The notes beneath the pieces were generated by a model that worked only from the letters and a program-made list of their open reading frames with translations, was not told the DNA's origin and did not search any database. From Streptomyces sp. HUAS MG91 (GTDB taxonomy: Bacteria; Actinomycetota; Actinomycetes; Streptomycetales; Streptomycetaceae): a DNA stretch of 64,000 bases. Every line of letters starts with the position of its first letter. Within the stretch, counting starts at the first letter, position 1. The position numbers and the translations under genes are program-made. The DNA lies in contig NZ_CP159534.1 in NCBI RefSeq assembly GCF_040529335.1, positions 992,001 to 1,056,000 on the forward strand, written 5' to 3'. Shown here one piece after another: positions 50,511-59,873 of this stretch.

Positions 50511-51716
50511 GTGAACGAGATCGGGGTACGAGAGGCTGCCGGCTCCACCGACGGTGCGCGGCAGGTCGACGTCGTGGTCATCGGCGCAGGGCAGGCCGGC
50601 CTGTCCGCCGCCTTCCATCTGCGGCGGGTGGGCTTCGAGCCGGAGCGTGACTTCGTGGTCCTCGACCATGCGCCCCGGCCCGGCGGGGCCTGGCAGTTCC
50701 GCTGGCCCTCGCTCACGTACGGCAAGGTCCACGGGATGCACTCGCTCCCGGGCATGGAGCTGACCGGCGCCGATCCCGCGCGGCCGTCGTCGGAGGTCAT
50801 CGCCGAGTACTTCGACACGTACGAGGAGACCTTCGGGCTGCGGGTGCGGCGCCCCGTCGATGTGCGGCGGGTGCGCGAGGGGGACGGCGGGCGGCTGCTC
50901 GTCGAGACCTCGGCCCGGGTGTGGTCGACACGCGCTCTGATCAACGCGACGGGGACCTGGGACCGGCCGTTCTGGCCGCGCTATCCGGGCCAGGAGACGT
51001 TCCTCGGACGGCAGGTGCACACCGCGGGGTACCCGGGGCCCGAGGCGTTCGCGGGGCAGCGGGTGGTCGTGGTCGGCGGGGGCGCCTCCGGGACCCAGCA
51101 TCTGATGGAGATCGCCCCGTTCGCCGCGTCGACGACCTGGGTGACGCGGCGGGAGCCCGTCTTCCGCGAGGGCCCGTTCGACGAGGAGCGGGGCCGCGCC
51201 GCGGTCGCCCTCGTCGAGGAGCGGGTGCGGCAGGGGCTCACGCCGCTGAGCGTGGTGTCGGTGACCGGGCTGCCGGTGAACGACGCGATCCGCGAGGCCC
51301 GGGCGAACGGGGTTCTGGACCGGCTGCCGATGTTCGACCGGATCACGCCGACGGGTGTGGCCTGGGACGACGGCCGTAAGGTCGCGGCGGATGTGATCCT
51401 GTGGGCCACCGGATTCCGTGCGGCGATCGACCATCTGGCTCCGCTGAAACTGCGCGAGCCCGGCGGTGGCATCCGGATGACGGGGACCCGTGCGGCGCTC
51501 GATCCGCGGGTGCATCTCGTGGGGTACGGGCCGTCGGCGAGCACGATCGGCGCGAACCGCGCGGGGCGCGCCGCGGTGCGGGAGATCCAGCGGCTGCTCG
51601 ACCGGGAGAACCGGGAGAGCGGGGAGAACCAGGCCGACTGGGCTGGACAGGTGGGCCGAGAAGGACCGAAGAACCGGGAAGCGCAGGCGGACCGGGAAGC
51701 GGCGGAGGTCGCCTGA
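50511..51716 (+). CDS. Flavin-containing monooxygenase (NAD(P)-binding, FAD-dependent)
   Basis: 401 residues from the GTG at 50511. The FAD-binding GxGxxG (VVVIGAGQAGLSAAFHLRRV) lies at about 21-40 and the NADPH-binding GxGxxG in VVVVGGGASGTQHLMEIAPF at about 185-205. RPGGAWQFRWPSLTYGK and an ATGF-like WATGFR follow. It is of the CzcO/FMO type. The C-terminal 35 residues are very polar (Glu/Arg/Gln-rich). It comes 64 bp after ssuD in the same direction, so it could act on a sulfonate or thiol intermediate, but this is inference. No ribosome site is obvious. Confidence 0.88.
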   Translation: MNEIGVREAAGSTDGARQVDVVVIGAGQAGLSAAFHLRRVGFEPERDFVVLDHAPRPGGAWQFRWPSLTYGKVHGMHSLPGMELTGADPARPSSEVIAEYFDTYEETFGLRVRRPVDVRRVREGDGGRLLVETSARVWSTRALINATGTWDRPFWPRYPGQETFLGRQVHTAGYPGPEAFAGQRVVVVGGGASGTQHLMEIAPFAASTTWVTRREPVFREGPFDEERGRAAVALVEERVRQGLTPLSVVSVTGLPVNDAIREARANGVLDRLPMFDRITPTGVAWDDGRKVAADVILWATGFRAAIDHLAPLKLREPGGGIRMTGTRAALDPRVHLVGYGPSASTIGANRAGRAAVREIQRLLDRENRESGENQADWAGQVGREGPKNREAQADREAAEVA

Positions 51717-51776
51717 GCCGTCCTGAGGACGCGGCGAGTCCGGCCGCGCCCGCCGTACCGGCGTGAACCCGGCGCC

Positions 51777-52622
51777 TCAGCCGTCCTTCTTCTCCGCCTT
51801 CTCCGCCGCCCTGTTCCTGTTGAACTCCGCGACGTTCTTCTGCTGCTCCGCGAAGTCCGCGGTGAAGCGGGTGTCCCCCGGCTTGACCGTGACGAAGTAC
51901 AGCCAGTCGCCCTGGGGCGGGGCGGCGGCCGCCTTCAGCGCCTGCTCGCCGGGGTTGCCGATCGGTGACGGCGGCAGGCCCATGCGCGCGTACGTGTTGT
52001 ACGGGCTGTCGCTCTTGGTGTCCTTCTCGGTGGTCGCCAGCGTGGAGCGGCCGAGCCCGTAGTTGAGCGTGGAGTCCATCTGCAGCGGCATGCCGTGGTT
52101 CAGCCGGTTGTAGATGACGCGGGCCACCTTGCCCATGTCCTCCTTGTTGTCGGCTTCGGCCTCGACGATGCTCGCGATGGTGACGGTCTGGTACTGGCTC
52201 GCCGTGTCCGGCTGGGCGCCCGCTGTGGAGTTCGGCCCGTGGAACTTCTTGTTGGCCGTATTGACCATGTACGTGAGCAGGGACTGCGGTGTCGACTTGT
52301 CGCTCAGGGGATACGTCGCCGGGAAGAGGTAGCCCTCGGGGTTGCCCGCCGCGTCGCTCGGCAGCTTGAGGCCCGCCTTGGGCGCGGCCTTCCTGGTGGT
52401 GCCGGCCGGCACACCGAGCGCCTTGTCCACGGCGTCGTAGACCTGCCCCGACCGCCAGCCCTCGGGAATGGTCAGCGCCTGGGGGCTGTCCTGGCCGTCG
52501 CCCGACACGGCCAGCGGTACCACCACGGCGGTGGCCGCCGCGACGGCCCCGGTCGCCAGCAGGACGATGCGCCCTCTGCGCGTGAGTCGAATCGTGCTCC
52601 GTCGCGGAGTCTCGTTCAGCAT
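51777..52622 (-). CDS. MltG-like endolytic transglycosylase, short form
   Basis: 281 residues. An N-terminal membrane anchor (RIVLLATGAVAAATAVVVPL) is followed by a YceG domain. The catalytic Glu is in VTIASIVEAEA (about 153), followed by the family segment VARVIYNRLNHGMPLQMD. MltG cuts nascent glycan strands. This copy is much shorter than the housekeeping one, and the LysM-like N-terminal part is reduced. It is not in the usual aro/ruv neighbourhood, so it is a second, accessory copy. Confidence 0.85.
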   Translation of the reverse strand: MLNETPRRSTIRLTRRGRIVLLATGAVAAATAVVVPLAVSGDGQDSPQALTIPEGWRSGQVYDAVDKALGVPAGTTRKAAPKAGLKLPSDAAGNPEGYLFPATYPLSDKSTPQSLLTYMVNTANKKFHGPNSTAGAQPDTASQYQTVTIASIVEAEADNKEDMGKVARVIYNRLNHGMPLQMDSTLNYGLGRSTLATTEKDTKSDSPYNTYARMGLPPSPIGNPGEQALKAAAAPPQGDWLYFVTVKPGDTRFTADFAEQQKNVAEFNRNRAAEKAEKKDG

Positions 52623-52655
52623 GCGGAAAAGGTAACCCGCACATCAGGGCAAATA

Positions 52656-52687
52656 CGACATATCTTTACTCCGGTCCGACATATCTT
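52656..52687. promoter_or_regulatory. 21-bp-spaced direct repeats before the MltG-like gene
   Basis: CGACATATCTT occurs at 52656-52666 and 52677-52687, spaced exactly 21 bp, 34-65 bp before the start on the minus strand. It lies between the stop of the ABC exporter and the start of this gene, so it is likely its control region. Confidence 0.5.
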
Positions 52688-52745
52688 CAGTCCGGAACCC
52701 GGCACCGCCCCCGGGTGGGCCGGCGCTCCCGACGGGGCTCCGGCT

Positions 52746-54563
52746 TCATGCCGCCGTCTTCTCCAGCTGGGCGTCGCGCCGCACCAGAGCCGCGTACCGG
52801 CCGTCGCGGCCCAGCAGCTCGTCGTGGGTGCCGCGCTCGGCTATGCGGCCGGAGTCCAGGACCACGATCTGGTCGGCACCCCGGACCGTGGACAGCCGGT
52901 GCGCGATGGTGAGCGTGGTGCGGTCGGCCGAGAGAGCGTCGATGGCTTCCTGCACGGCGTGCTCGGTACGGGTGTCGAGGGCGCTGGTCGCCTCGTCCAG
53001 GATGAGGATCGGCGGATCGCGCAGGATGGTCCGGGCGATCGCCAGCCGCTGCTTCTCGCCTCCCGAGAAGCGGTGCCCGCGCTCGCCGACCACGGTGTCG
53101 TAGCCGTCGGGCAGCGAGGCTATGTGGTCGTGGATCTGCGCGGCCCGCGCGGCGGCGTGCAGCTCCGCGTCGGTGGCGTCGGGCTTGGCGAACCGCAGGT
53201 TCTCCGCGACGGAGGCGTGGAACAGATAGGTCTCCTGGGAGACGACGCCGATGGACCGCGCGAGGGTGTCGAAGTCCAGGTCGCGCACATCGACGCCGTC
53301 GACCGTGACCCGGCCGCCGGTGACGTCGTACAGGCGGGGCACCAGATAGCTGAGCGTGGACTTGCCGGAGCCGGTGGGCCCGACGACGGCGAGGCTGCCG
53401 CCCGCGGGAACGGTGAGGTCGATGCCGTCGAGGACCGGGGCGTGCCGGTCGTCCGCGACGTCGTAGCGGAACTCGACGTCCTCGAACCTGACCTCTCCCT
53501 TGACGGTGTCGAGGTGGACCGCGTCCGGGCGCTCGGTGATGTCGACGGGCAGGTCGAGGTATTCGAAGATGCGCTGGAACAGGGCGAGCGAGGTCTGGAT
53601 CTGGACGCCGGTCTGCAGCAGGCTCACGGTCGGCCGGAACAGGCCCTGCTGGAGCGAGACGAACGCGACGAGCGTGCCGATGGAGACGGTGGGCCCGCCG
53701 AGCTGGAGGGCTATGCCTGCTGTCCAGTAGATGACCGCGGGCATGGCGGCCATGACGATGGAGATGATGGCCATGCGCCAGCGGCCCGCCATGTTCGACC
53801 GGACTTCGAGGTCGACCAGGCCGTCCGACTCGTCGGCGAAGGACCGGGTGAGGGAGTCGGCCCGGCCCATGGTGCGGCCGAGCAGGATGCCGCTGACGGA
53901 CAGCGACTCGGTGACCGTGGCGGCCATCGCCGCCATCTGCTTCTGGCGCTGGGTGGCGATCTTCTTGCGCTCGCGACCGACCCTGCGACTGATCCACACG
54001 AAGACCGGCAGCAGGAGCAGGGACACGATCGTAAGACGCCAGTCGAGGGCGACCATCGCGATGATCGTGGCGACGACACTCGTCAGGTTCGAGACCAGGG
54101 AGGTCGCCGTGGAGGTCACGGTCGCCTGCATGCCGCCGATGTCATTGGCGATGCGGGACTGGACCTCGCCGGTGCGGGTCCGGGTGAAGAAGGCGAGGGA
54201 CATGCTCTGCAGCCGGCCGTAGACGGCCGTGCGCAGGTCGTGCATGACGCGCTGGCCGACGGTGGTGCTGATGAGCGTCTGCAGCACGCCGAACGCGCTG
54301 GTGACGACGGCACTGACGATCATGCCGAGGGCCAGCAGGCTGAGCAGCCCGGTGCGGCCCTGCGGGATGGCGACGTCGAGGATCTCCCTGAGCAGGAACG
54401 GCGTCGCGACCGTGACCAGGGACGCGGCGCCGACCAGAAGCCCGACGAGGGCGAGGCGGCCGCGGTAGGGGCGGAAAAGGGACAGGATGCGTCGGATCTG
54501 CCGCGGCTGCCCCGAGCTCGTGGCATCGGGGGGCGGCGTCCAGGTGATGTCGTCGCGGGGCAT
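52746..54563 (-). CDS. ABC exporter, fused membrane and ATPase domains
   Basis: 605 residues from the ATG at 54563 (AGGAGG 3 bases upstream). Six membrane segments (about 40-320) precede an intact ATPase domain: Walker A GPTGSGKST, signature FSGGEKQRLAIARTI, Walker B ILILDEATSALD, switch His in TIAHRLSTV. It is a homodimeric-type multidrug or lipid exporter (MsbA/BmrA class). It is divergent from a MarR gene, with an inverted repeat and a promoter between them, so it is probably MarR-controlled. Confidence 0.93.
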   Translation of the reverse strand: MPRDDITWTPPPDATSSGQPRQIRRILSLFRPYRGRLALVGLLVGAASLVTVATPFLLREILDVAIPQGRTGLLSLLALGMIVSAVVTSAFGVLQTLISTTVGQRVMHDLRTAVYGRLQSMSLAFFTRTRTGEVQSRIANDIGGMQATVTSTATSLVSNLTSVVATIIAMVALDWRLTIVSLLLLPVFVWISRRVGRERKKIATQRQKQMAAMAATVTESLSVSGILLGRTMGRADSLTRSFADESDGLVDLEVRSNMAGRWRMAIISIVMAAMPAVIYWTAGIALQLGGPTVSIGTLVAFVSLQQGLFRPTVSLLQTGVQIQTSLALFQRIFEYLDLPVDITERPDAVHLDTVKGEVRFEDVEFRYDVADDRHAPVLDGIDLTVPAGGSLAVVGPTGSGKSTLSYLVPRLYDVTGGRVTVDGVDVRDLDFDTLARSIGVVSQETYLFHASVAENLRFAKPDATDAELHAAARAAQIHDHIASLPDGYDTVVGERGHRFSGGEKQRLAIARTILRDPPILILDEATSALDTRTEHAVQEAIDALSADRTTLTIAHRLSTVRGADQIVVLDSGRIAERGTHDELLGRDGRYAALVRRDAQLEKTAA

Positions 54564-54600
54564 GGGCCTCCTAGATTCCGAGATGTCGAGCGACTTGAGG

Positions 54601-54632
54601 AGCATAGCTCATTGTTACCTATACTCACAATG
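54601..54632 (-). promoter_or_regulatory. Exporter promoter overlapped by a CATTGT-N11-ACAATG operator
   Basis: On the minus strand TTGTGA (54625-54630), 18 bp, TATGCT (54601-54606). The inverted repeat CATTGT (54610-54615) / ACAATG (54627-54632) covers the -35 and spacer. On the plus strand TAATGT (54646-54651) is 7 bases before the marR ATG, a leaderless pattern. Confidence 0.6.
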
Positions 54633-54658
54633 CACAAAGTCCTGGTAATGTTCCCGGC

Positions 54659-55102
54659 ATGAACACCCCGGACGCCGACGGGTTCCTGGCCGAACAGCTG
54701 CTGCGGCTGACCCGCCGCCTGCACCGCATCCAGAAGCGCCAGCTGGAGCCGGTCGGGATCACTCCCGCCCAGTCCCGGCTGCTGCGCGCCCTCGTCCATT
54801 ACGACACACCGCCCCGGATGGCCGATCTGGCCGAGCGTCTCGAGGTGGTGCCGCGCGCCGTGACCACCGTGGTGGACGGTCTGGAGGCGGGTGAGCTGGT
54901 CCGCCGGGTGCCGGACCCCACCAATCGCCGGGTCATCCGGATCGAGCTCACGGAGCGGGGCCGGACCGCCCTGCGGGAGCTGCGCAGCGCGCGCCGCGCG
55001 GCGGCAGAGGAGATCCTGGCCCCATTGGACACGGAGCAGCGCGCCCAGCTGACGGTGTTGCTGAACGCCCTGTTCGAAGCCCCGCGGGAGCGGGACTGCT
55101 GA
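54659..55102 (+). CDS. MarR-family transcriptional regulator
   Basis: 147 residues. Winged helix-turn-helix of the MarR type (ITPAQSRLLRALVHY, MADLAERLEVVPRAVTTVVD, the wing LVRRVPDPTNRRVIRIELTE). It is divergent from the ABC exporter with 95 bp between the starts and the inverted repeat at 54610-54632. I infer that it represses the exporter and releases on binding a drug-like ligand. Confidence 0.92.
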   Translation: MNTPDADGFLAEQLLRLTRRLHRIQKRQLEPVGITPAQSRLLRALVHYDTPPRMADLAERLEVVPRAVTTVVDGLEAGELVRRVPDPTNRRVIRIELTERGRTALRELRSARRAAAEEILAPLDTEQRAQLTVLLNALFEAPRERDC

Positions 55103-55142
55103 CACCGCGGACCGCCGACCGTCCGCCGACCGAGGAGAGGCC

Positions 55143-58103
55143 ATGCCGCTGCTGGAGCCGAAGCCGGAAGCCCTGCGTCCGGGGTCCCGACCGTCCGACC
55201 CGGCGCCCGACCGGGTCGAGGAGCGGCAGGCCGGCGGCACCCCCGAGCCGCTGCGCACGGACCTGACCGAGCTGCTCGGCGCGGACAAGGTGCTGACGAA
55301 GATCTCCGACCTGGTGCGCTACGCCTCGGACGCGAGCCCGTACCGCTTCGTACCGCAGGTCGTGGTGCTCGCCCAGGACATCGACGACATCTCGGCGGTG
55401 CTGTCGTACGCGCACGGCAAGGGCCGCGAGGTCGTCTTCCGCGCGGCGGGCACGTCGCTGAACGGGCAGGCGCAGGGCGAGGACATCCTCGTCGACGTGC
55501 GGCGGTTCTGGTCGGGCATCGAGGTGCTCGGCGACGGTGAGCGGGCGCGCATCGGTCCCGGCACCACGATCGTGCGCGCCAATGCGACCCTCGCGCGGCA
55601 CGGGCGGGTCCTGGGCCCCGACCCGGCGAGCGCGATCGCCTGCACCGTCGGCGGCGTGGTCGCGAACAACGCCTCGGGCATGACGGCGGGCACGACCCGG
55701 AACTCGTACCGGACGCTCGCCTCGCTCACCTTCGTCCTGCCGTCGGGCACGGTCGTCGACACCGCGGGCCCGGAGGCGGACGCGGACCTCGCACGGGCCG
55801 AGCCGGCGCTCTGCGAGGGGCTGCTGGCGATCAAGCGGGAGATCGAGGCGGACACCGAGCTGACCCGGCGGATCCGCGCCAAGTACGAGATCAAGAACAC
55901 GAACGGGTATCGGCTCGACGCGTTCCTGGACGGTTCGACGCCGGTCGAGATCCTGCGCGGTCTGATGGTGGGGTCGGAGGGCACCTTCGGCTTCATCTCC
56001 GAAGTCGTCTTCGACACGCTGCCGCTGGACCGCAGGGTGTCGACGGCGCTGCTGTTCTTCCCCTCGCTCCCGGCGGCGGCCGCGGCGGTGCCGGTCTTCA
56101 ACGAGGCGGGGGCGCTGGCCGTCGAGCTGATGGATGGCAACACGCTGCGCGCCTCGGTGAGCGTGCAGGGCGTGCCGCAGGACTGGGCCCAGCTGCCGAA
56201 GGAGACGACGGCGCTGCTCGTGGAGTTCCGCGCGCCGGACGAGGAGCGGCAGGCGGCGTACGAGGAGAAGGCCGCGCAGGTGCTCGACGGGCTCGACCTC
56301 GTCGCGCCCGTCGCCTCGGTGACCAATGAGTTCACGCGGGACGCGAAGACGATCTCGGGCTTCTGGAAGGCGCGCAAGGCGTTCGTGACGGCGGTCGGCG
56401 GCTCACGCCCCTCGGGGACGACGCTGATCACGGAGGACTTCGCCGTGCCGCCCGCGCGCCTGGCAGAAGCCTGTGAGGCGCTGCTCGAACTCCAGACGCG
56501 GCACGGCTTCGACGCCGCCGTGGCGGGCCATGCCGCGCACGGCAATCTGCATTTCCTGCTGGCGTTCGACGCGGGAAAGCCCGCGGACGTGGACCGGTAC
56601 GCGGCCTTCATGGACGACTTCTGCACGCTCACGGTGGAGCGGTTCGACGGCTCGCTGAAGGCGGAGCACGCCACGGGCCGCAACATCGCGCCCTTCCTGG
56701 AGCTCGAATGGGGCCCCAGGGCGACGGAGTTGATGTGGCGCACCAAGCAGGTCATCGACCCGGACGGGGTGCTGGCCCCGCGCATCGTCCTCGACCGCGA
56801 TCCGAGGGCGCATCTGCGCGGCCTGAAGACGATCCCGAAGGTGGAGCTGATCGCGGACCCGTGCATCGAGTGCGGCTTCTGCGAATCCACCTGCCCGAGC
56901 GAGGACCTGACCACGACGCCGCGGCAGCGGATCGTGCTGCGCCGCGAGATGATGCGTCAGCCGTCGGGGTCACCGGTCGAGGACGAGCTGATCGAGGCCT
57001 ACGGCTACGACGCGGTGGACACCTGCGCCGGGGACTCCACCTGCAAGCTGTCCTGCCCCGTCGGCATCGACACGGGCGCCTTCATGAAGGGCTTCCGGCA
57101 CGCGCGGCACTCGCCGCGCGAGGAGAAGGTGGCCGCCCTCACCGCGAAGAACTTCAAGGCCGTCGAGGCGTCGGCCCGGCTCGCCGTGGCGGCCGCCGAC
57201 AAGATCGGTGACCGGCTGCTGACCGGCGTCACCACCGCCGCCCGCAAGGCGATCCGCCCCGATCTCGTCCCCGAGTGGCTGCCGGAGATCCCCGCCGCGG
57301 CGGCCCGCAGGATGCCACGCACCGCACGCGTGAGCGCCACGGCCGTCTACTACCCGGCGTGTGTGAACCGCATCTTCGGTACGCCCGGCGACGTCTCCCT
57401 CCCCGAGGCCGTCGTCGCGGTCTCCGCCCGCGCGGGCAGGCCGGTCTGGATCCCCGACGACGTGGCCGGGACGTGCTGCGCCACGATCTGGCACTCCAAG
57501 GGCTACGACGAGGGCAACACGATCATGGCGAACCGGATCGTCGAAGCAGCCTGGGGCTGGACCGCCGGCGGCCGTCTCCCGCTGGTCGTGGACGCGTCCT
57601 CGTGCACGCTCGGCATCGCGCACGAGGTGGTGCCGTACCTGACGGACCACAATCGGGAGCTGCACGCCGAGCTGAAGATCGTCGACTCCCTGGTGTGGGC
57701 GGCGGACGAGCTGTTGCCGCGCCTCACGATCGAGCGGACGGTCGGCTCGGCCGTGCTGCACCCGACCTGCTCGATGGAACACCTCGGCGACGTGGACCAG
57801 TTGAGGGCGGTCGCCGAGGCCTGTGCCGACGAGGTCGTGATGCCGGACGACGCGGGCTGCTGCGCCTTCGCGGGCGACCGCGGCATGCTGCACAAGGAGT
57901 TGACCGAGTCGGCGACGGCGAAGGAGGCCGCTGAGGTCACTTCCCGCTCCTACGACGCGCATCTGTCGGCGAACCGGATGTGCGAGGTCGGCATGGATCA
58001 CGCCACCGGTCGCACCTACTACTCGGTTCTCGTGGAGCTGGAGCGTGCGACGCGGCCCGCGCGCGTCAGTCGATCCGTTCACGGGAGTCCAAAGGCTCAG
58101 TAA
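55143..58103 (+). CDS. FAD and Fe-S dehydrogenase (D-lactate-dehydrogenase-type, Dld fused to CCG domains)
   Basis: 986 residues. The FAD-binding PCMH domain (about 60-270, FRAAGTSLNGQAQGEDILVD, PSAIACTVGGVVANNASGM-like) and the FAD oxidase C-terminal part (about 270-560) lead to two [4Fe-4S] motifs (CIECGFCESTCPS at about 577-589, CAGDSTCKLSCPVG at about 622-635). CCG-type cysteine-rich domains end the protein (TCCATIWHSKG, AGCCAFAGDRGML). It oxidises a 2-hydroxy acid such as D-lactate or glycolate and passes electrons to quinone. One long single polypeptide is usual in actinobacteria. Confidence 0.93.
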   Translation: MPLLEPKPEALRPGSRPSDPAPDRVEERQAGGTPEPLRTDLTELLGADKVLTKISDLVRYASDASPYRFVPQVVVLAQDIDDISAVLSYAHGKGREVVFRAAGTSLNGQAQGEDILVDVRRFWSGIEVLGDGERARIGPGTTIVRANATLARHGRVLGPDPASAIACTVGGVVANNASGMTAGTTRNSYRTLASLTFVLPSGTVVDTAGPEADADLARAEPALCEGLLAIKREIEADTELTRRIRAKYEIKNTNGYRLDAFLDGSTPVEILRGLMVGSEGTFGFISEVVFDTLPLDRRVSTALLFFPSLPAAAAAVPVFNEAGALAVELMDGNTLRASVSVQGVPQDWAQLPKETTALLVEFRAPDEERQAAYEEKAAQVLDGLDLVAPVASVTNEFTRDAKTISGFWKARKAFVTAVGGSRPSGTTLITEDFAVPPARLAEACEALLELQTRHGFDAAVAGHAAHGNLHFLLAFDAGKPADVDRYAAFMDDFCTLTVERFDGSLKAEHATGRNIAPFLELEWGPRATELMWRTKQVIDPDGVLAPRIVLDRDPRAHLRGLKTIPKVELIADPCIECGFCESTCPSEDLTTTPRQRIVLRREMMRQPSGSPVEDELIEAYGYDAVDTCAGDSTCKLSCPVGIDTGAFMKGFRHARHSPREEKVAALTAKNFKAVEASARLAVAAADKIGDRLLTGVTTAARKAIRPDLVPEWLPEIPAAAARRMPRTARVSATAVYYPACVNRIFGTPGDVSLPEAVVAVSARAGRPVWIPDDVAGTCCATIWHSKGYDEGNTIMANRIVEAAWGWTAGGRLPLVVDASSCTLGIAHEVVPYLTDHNRELHAELKIVDSLVWAADELLPRLTIERTVGSAVLHPTCSMEHLGDVDQLRAVAEACADEVVMPDDAGCCAFAGDRGMLHKELTESATAKEAAEVTSRSYDAHLSANRMCEVGMDHATGRTYYSVLVELERATRPARVSRSVHGSPKAQ

Positions 58104-58154
58104 AGGAAGTCCAACTCCCCGACCACTCAGGGCTCTTGCGCCCCGCTCTCACCG

Positions 58155-58204
58155 CCTCCAGGGTGGCTTGCGTTTGCCACGCACCGCACCCACCACCCTG
58201 GAGG
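58155..58204 (+). promoter_or_regulatory. 12-bp hairpin covering the ribosome site of the GH109-like gene
   Basis: CCTCCAGGGTGG (58155-58166) and CCACCCTGGAGG (58193-58204), perfect arms with a 26-base loop. The right arm contains the GGAGG 4 bases before the start at 58209. It could be a terminator for the upstream gene that also lowers translation. Confidence 0.55.
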
Positions 58205-58208
58205 TCCG

Positions 58209-59645
58209 ATGCACGACGACAGCCTTCCCCTCGACACCCCCGAGCCCGAAGGCCGTTCACGCCGCGATGTGCTGCGCTCGGCGGGTGTCGCGGGGGCGGG
58301 GATAGGCCTCGGCCTCGGCGCACTGGAGTCGGGACCGGCGTACGCCGCGTCGCCCGCGGACGCGCACACGGCGGCGAGCACGGCGCCCGCCCGGCAGGGC
58401 GCGACGATGATCGGCGTCCCGTTCGAGCGGCGCTCCACGGTCCGCGTCGGGATCATCGGCCTCGGCAACCGCGGCGGCAGCATGATCGACCTCTTCCTGG
58501 CGCTGCCGGGCGTGCGGGTCGTCGCGCTGTGCGACCCGGTGAAGGACAAGACGGAGCGGGCCGCCGCCAAGGTGACGGCCGCGGGTCAGCCGGCCCCGGC
58601 GACGTACACCAAGGGCGATCACGACTACGAGAACCTGTGCAAGCGCGGCGACGTGGACTTCGTGTACGCGGCGACGCCCTGGGACCGGCACTTCGAGATG
58701 GCGAAGACGGCGATGCTGAACGGCAAGCACGTCGGCGTCGAATGCCCCATCGCGCTCCAGCTCGATCAGCTGTGGGAGCTGGTGAACCTCTCCGAGCGCA
58801 CCCGTCGGCACTGTATGCAGCTGGAGAACTGCTGCTACGGCCGCAACGAGATGCGGGTGCTGCGGATGGCGCACGCGGGCAAGTTCGGTCAGCTCCTGCA
58901 CGGCGCGGGGGCGTACAACCACGATCTGCGCGGCCTGATGTTCGACCCGGACTACTACGAGGGCCCGTGGCGACGGCTGTGGCACACCCGGCTGCGCGGT
59001 GATCTCTACCCCAACCACGGCTTCGGTCCGGTCGCCAACTACATGGACGTCAACCGCGGTGACCGGGTCACGCACATCTCCAGCTTCGGCACGCCGTCCC
59101 TCGGCCTCGCCGAGTACCGGGCCGCCCATATGCCCGCCGGCGACCCGAGCTGGAAGGAGTCCTACATCGAGTCGGACCGCACCATCAGCCTCGTGCAGAC
59201 GGCGAAAGGCCGGGTGATCCGGCTGGAACACGATGTCAGCACCCCGCACCCGTACTCGCGAATCAATCAACTGGGCGGCACGAAGGGTGTGTTCGAGGAC
59301 TATCCGGAGCGCATCTACATCGAGCCGGATCACAAGGACGACGCCTGGGGCGACTTCTCGAAGTACGCCGACTGGGACCACTGGCTGTGGAAGGAGCACG
59401 CCGATCCGCCCGGCGGCCACGGCGGCATGGACTACATCATGGTCTACCGCCTGATGCAGACGATGCGGCTCGGTCTCGTACCGGACTTCGACGTGTACGA
59501 CGCCGCGACGTGGACCTCGCCGGTGCCGTTGAGCCATCTCTCCATCAAGGCGAAGGGCGCGCCGCAGCCGATCCCGGACTTCACGCGCGGCGGGTGGCGC
59601 ACGAAGCGCGGAGGCGTCGATTCGCAGAGGCCGACCGAAGAGTAG
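58209..59645 (+). CDS. Tat-exported Gfo/Idh/MocA protein, GH109-like
   Basis: 478 residues. Twin-arginine signal ([15 protein letters not shown], about 17-31, cleavage near AYAA). The NAD-binding GxGxxG is [13 protein letters not shown] (about 80). The substrate domain has [18 protein letters not shown] and [11 protein letters not shown], and the final [20 protein letters not shown] is typical. This layout fits GH109, NAD+-dependent alpha-N-acetylgalactosaminidases that act through oxidation, but the exact sugar is not known. It sits 105 bp after the dehydrogenase with a strong hairpin between. Confidence 0.85.
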   Translation: MHDDSLPLDTPEPEGRSRRDVLRSAGVAGAGIGLGLGALESGPAYAASPADAHTAASTAPARQGATMIGVPFERRSTVRVGIIGLGNRGGSMIDLFLALPGVRVVALCDPVKDKTERAAAKVTAAGQPAPATYTKGDHDYENLCKRGDVDFVYAATPWDRHFEMAKTAMLNGKHVGVECPIALQLDQLWELVNLSERTRRHCMQLENCCYGRNEMRVLRMAHAGKFGQLLHGAGAYNHDLRGLMFDPDYYEGPWRRLWHTRLRGDLYPNHGFGPVANYMDVNRGDRVTHISSFGTPSLGLAEYRAAHMPAGDPSWKESYIESDRTISLVQTAKGRVIRLEHDVSTPHPYSRINQLGGTKGVFEDYPERIYIEPDHKDDAWGDFSKYADWDHWLWKEHADPPGGHGGMDYIMVYRLMQTMRLGLVPDFDVYDAATWTSPVPLSHLSIKAKGAPQPIPDFTRGGWRTKRGGVDSQRPTEE

Positions 59646-59660
59646 TCGGCTCTCGTCGCC

Positions 59661-59873
59661 ATGCTGCTGACCCTGTCGGCCCTGGTCAACGCCGTGCTCG
59701 TGCCTCCGGTGCTGCCGTACGCCCGTCTCGCCGTCAACTACGGCGAGGCGGGCGCCCCACCGGTACGGTCTCGCGCGCGCTGTCGCACCGGGGCCCGCGT
59801 CGACAACGGCCACGACATCGACAAGCGCGGGTCTGGTGTCAGGCCGCCCCGAGTTCGGCCTTGTCTCCCATGA
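59661..59873 (+). CDS. Possible short membrane-like ORF
   Basis: 70 residues; the first 33 (MLLTLSALVNAVLVPPVLP) look coding by base use and hydrophobic. The rest is Arg-rich and overlaps the end of the convergent transpeptidase gene. It has no ribosome site. It may be a truncated remnant. Low support. Confidence 0.2.
   Translation: MLLTLSALVNAVLVPPVLPYARLAVNYGEAGAPPVRSRARCRTGARVDNGHDIDKRGSGVRPPRVRPCLP

Noticed and set aside
52095..54662. 855-residue plus-strand frame over the ABC exporter and MltG genes
   Set aside because: It runs opposite two certain genes and has the typical Asp/Gly/Val-rich shadow composition.
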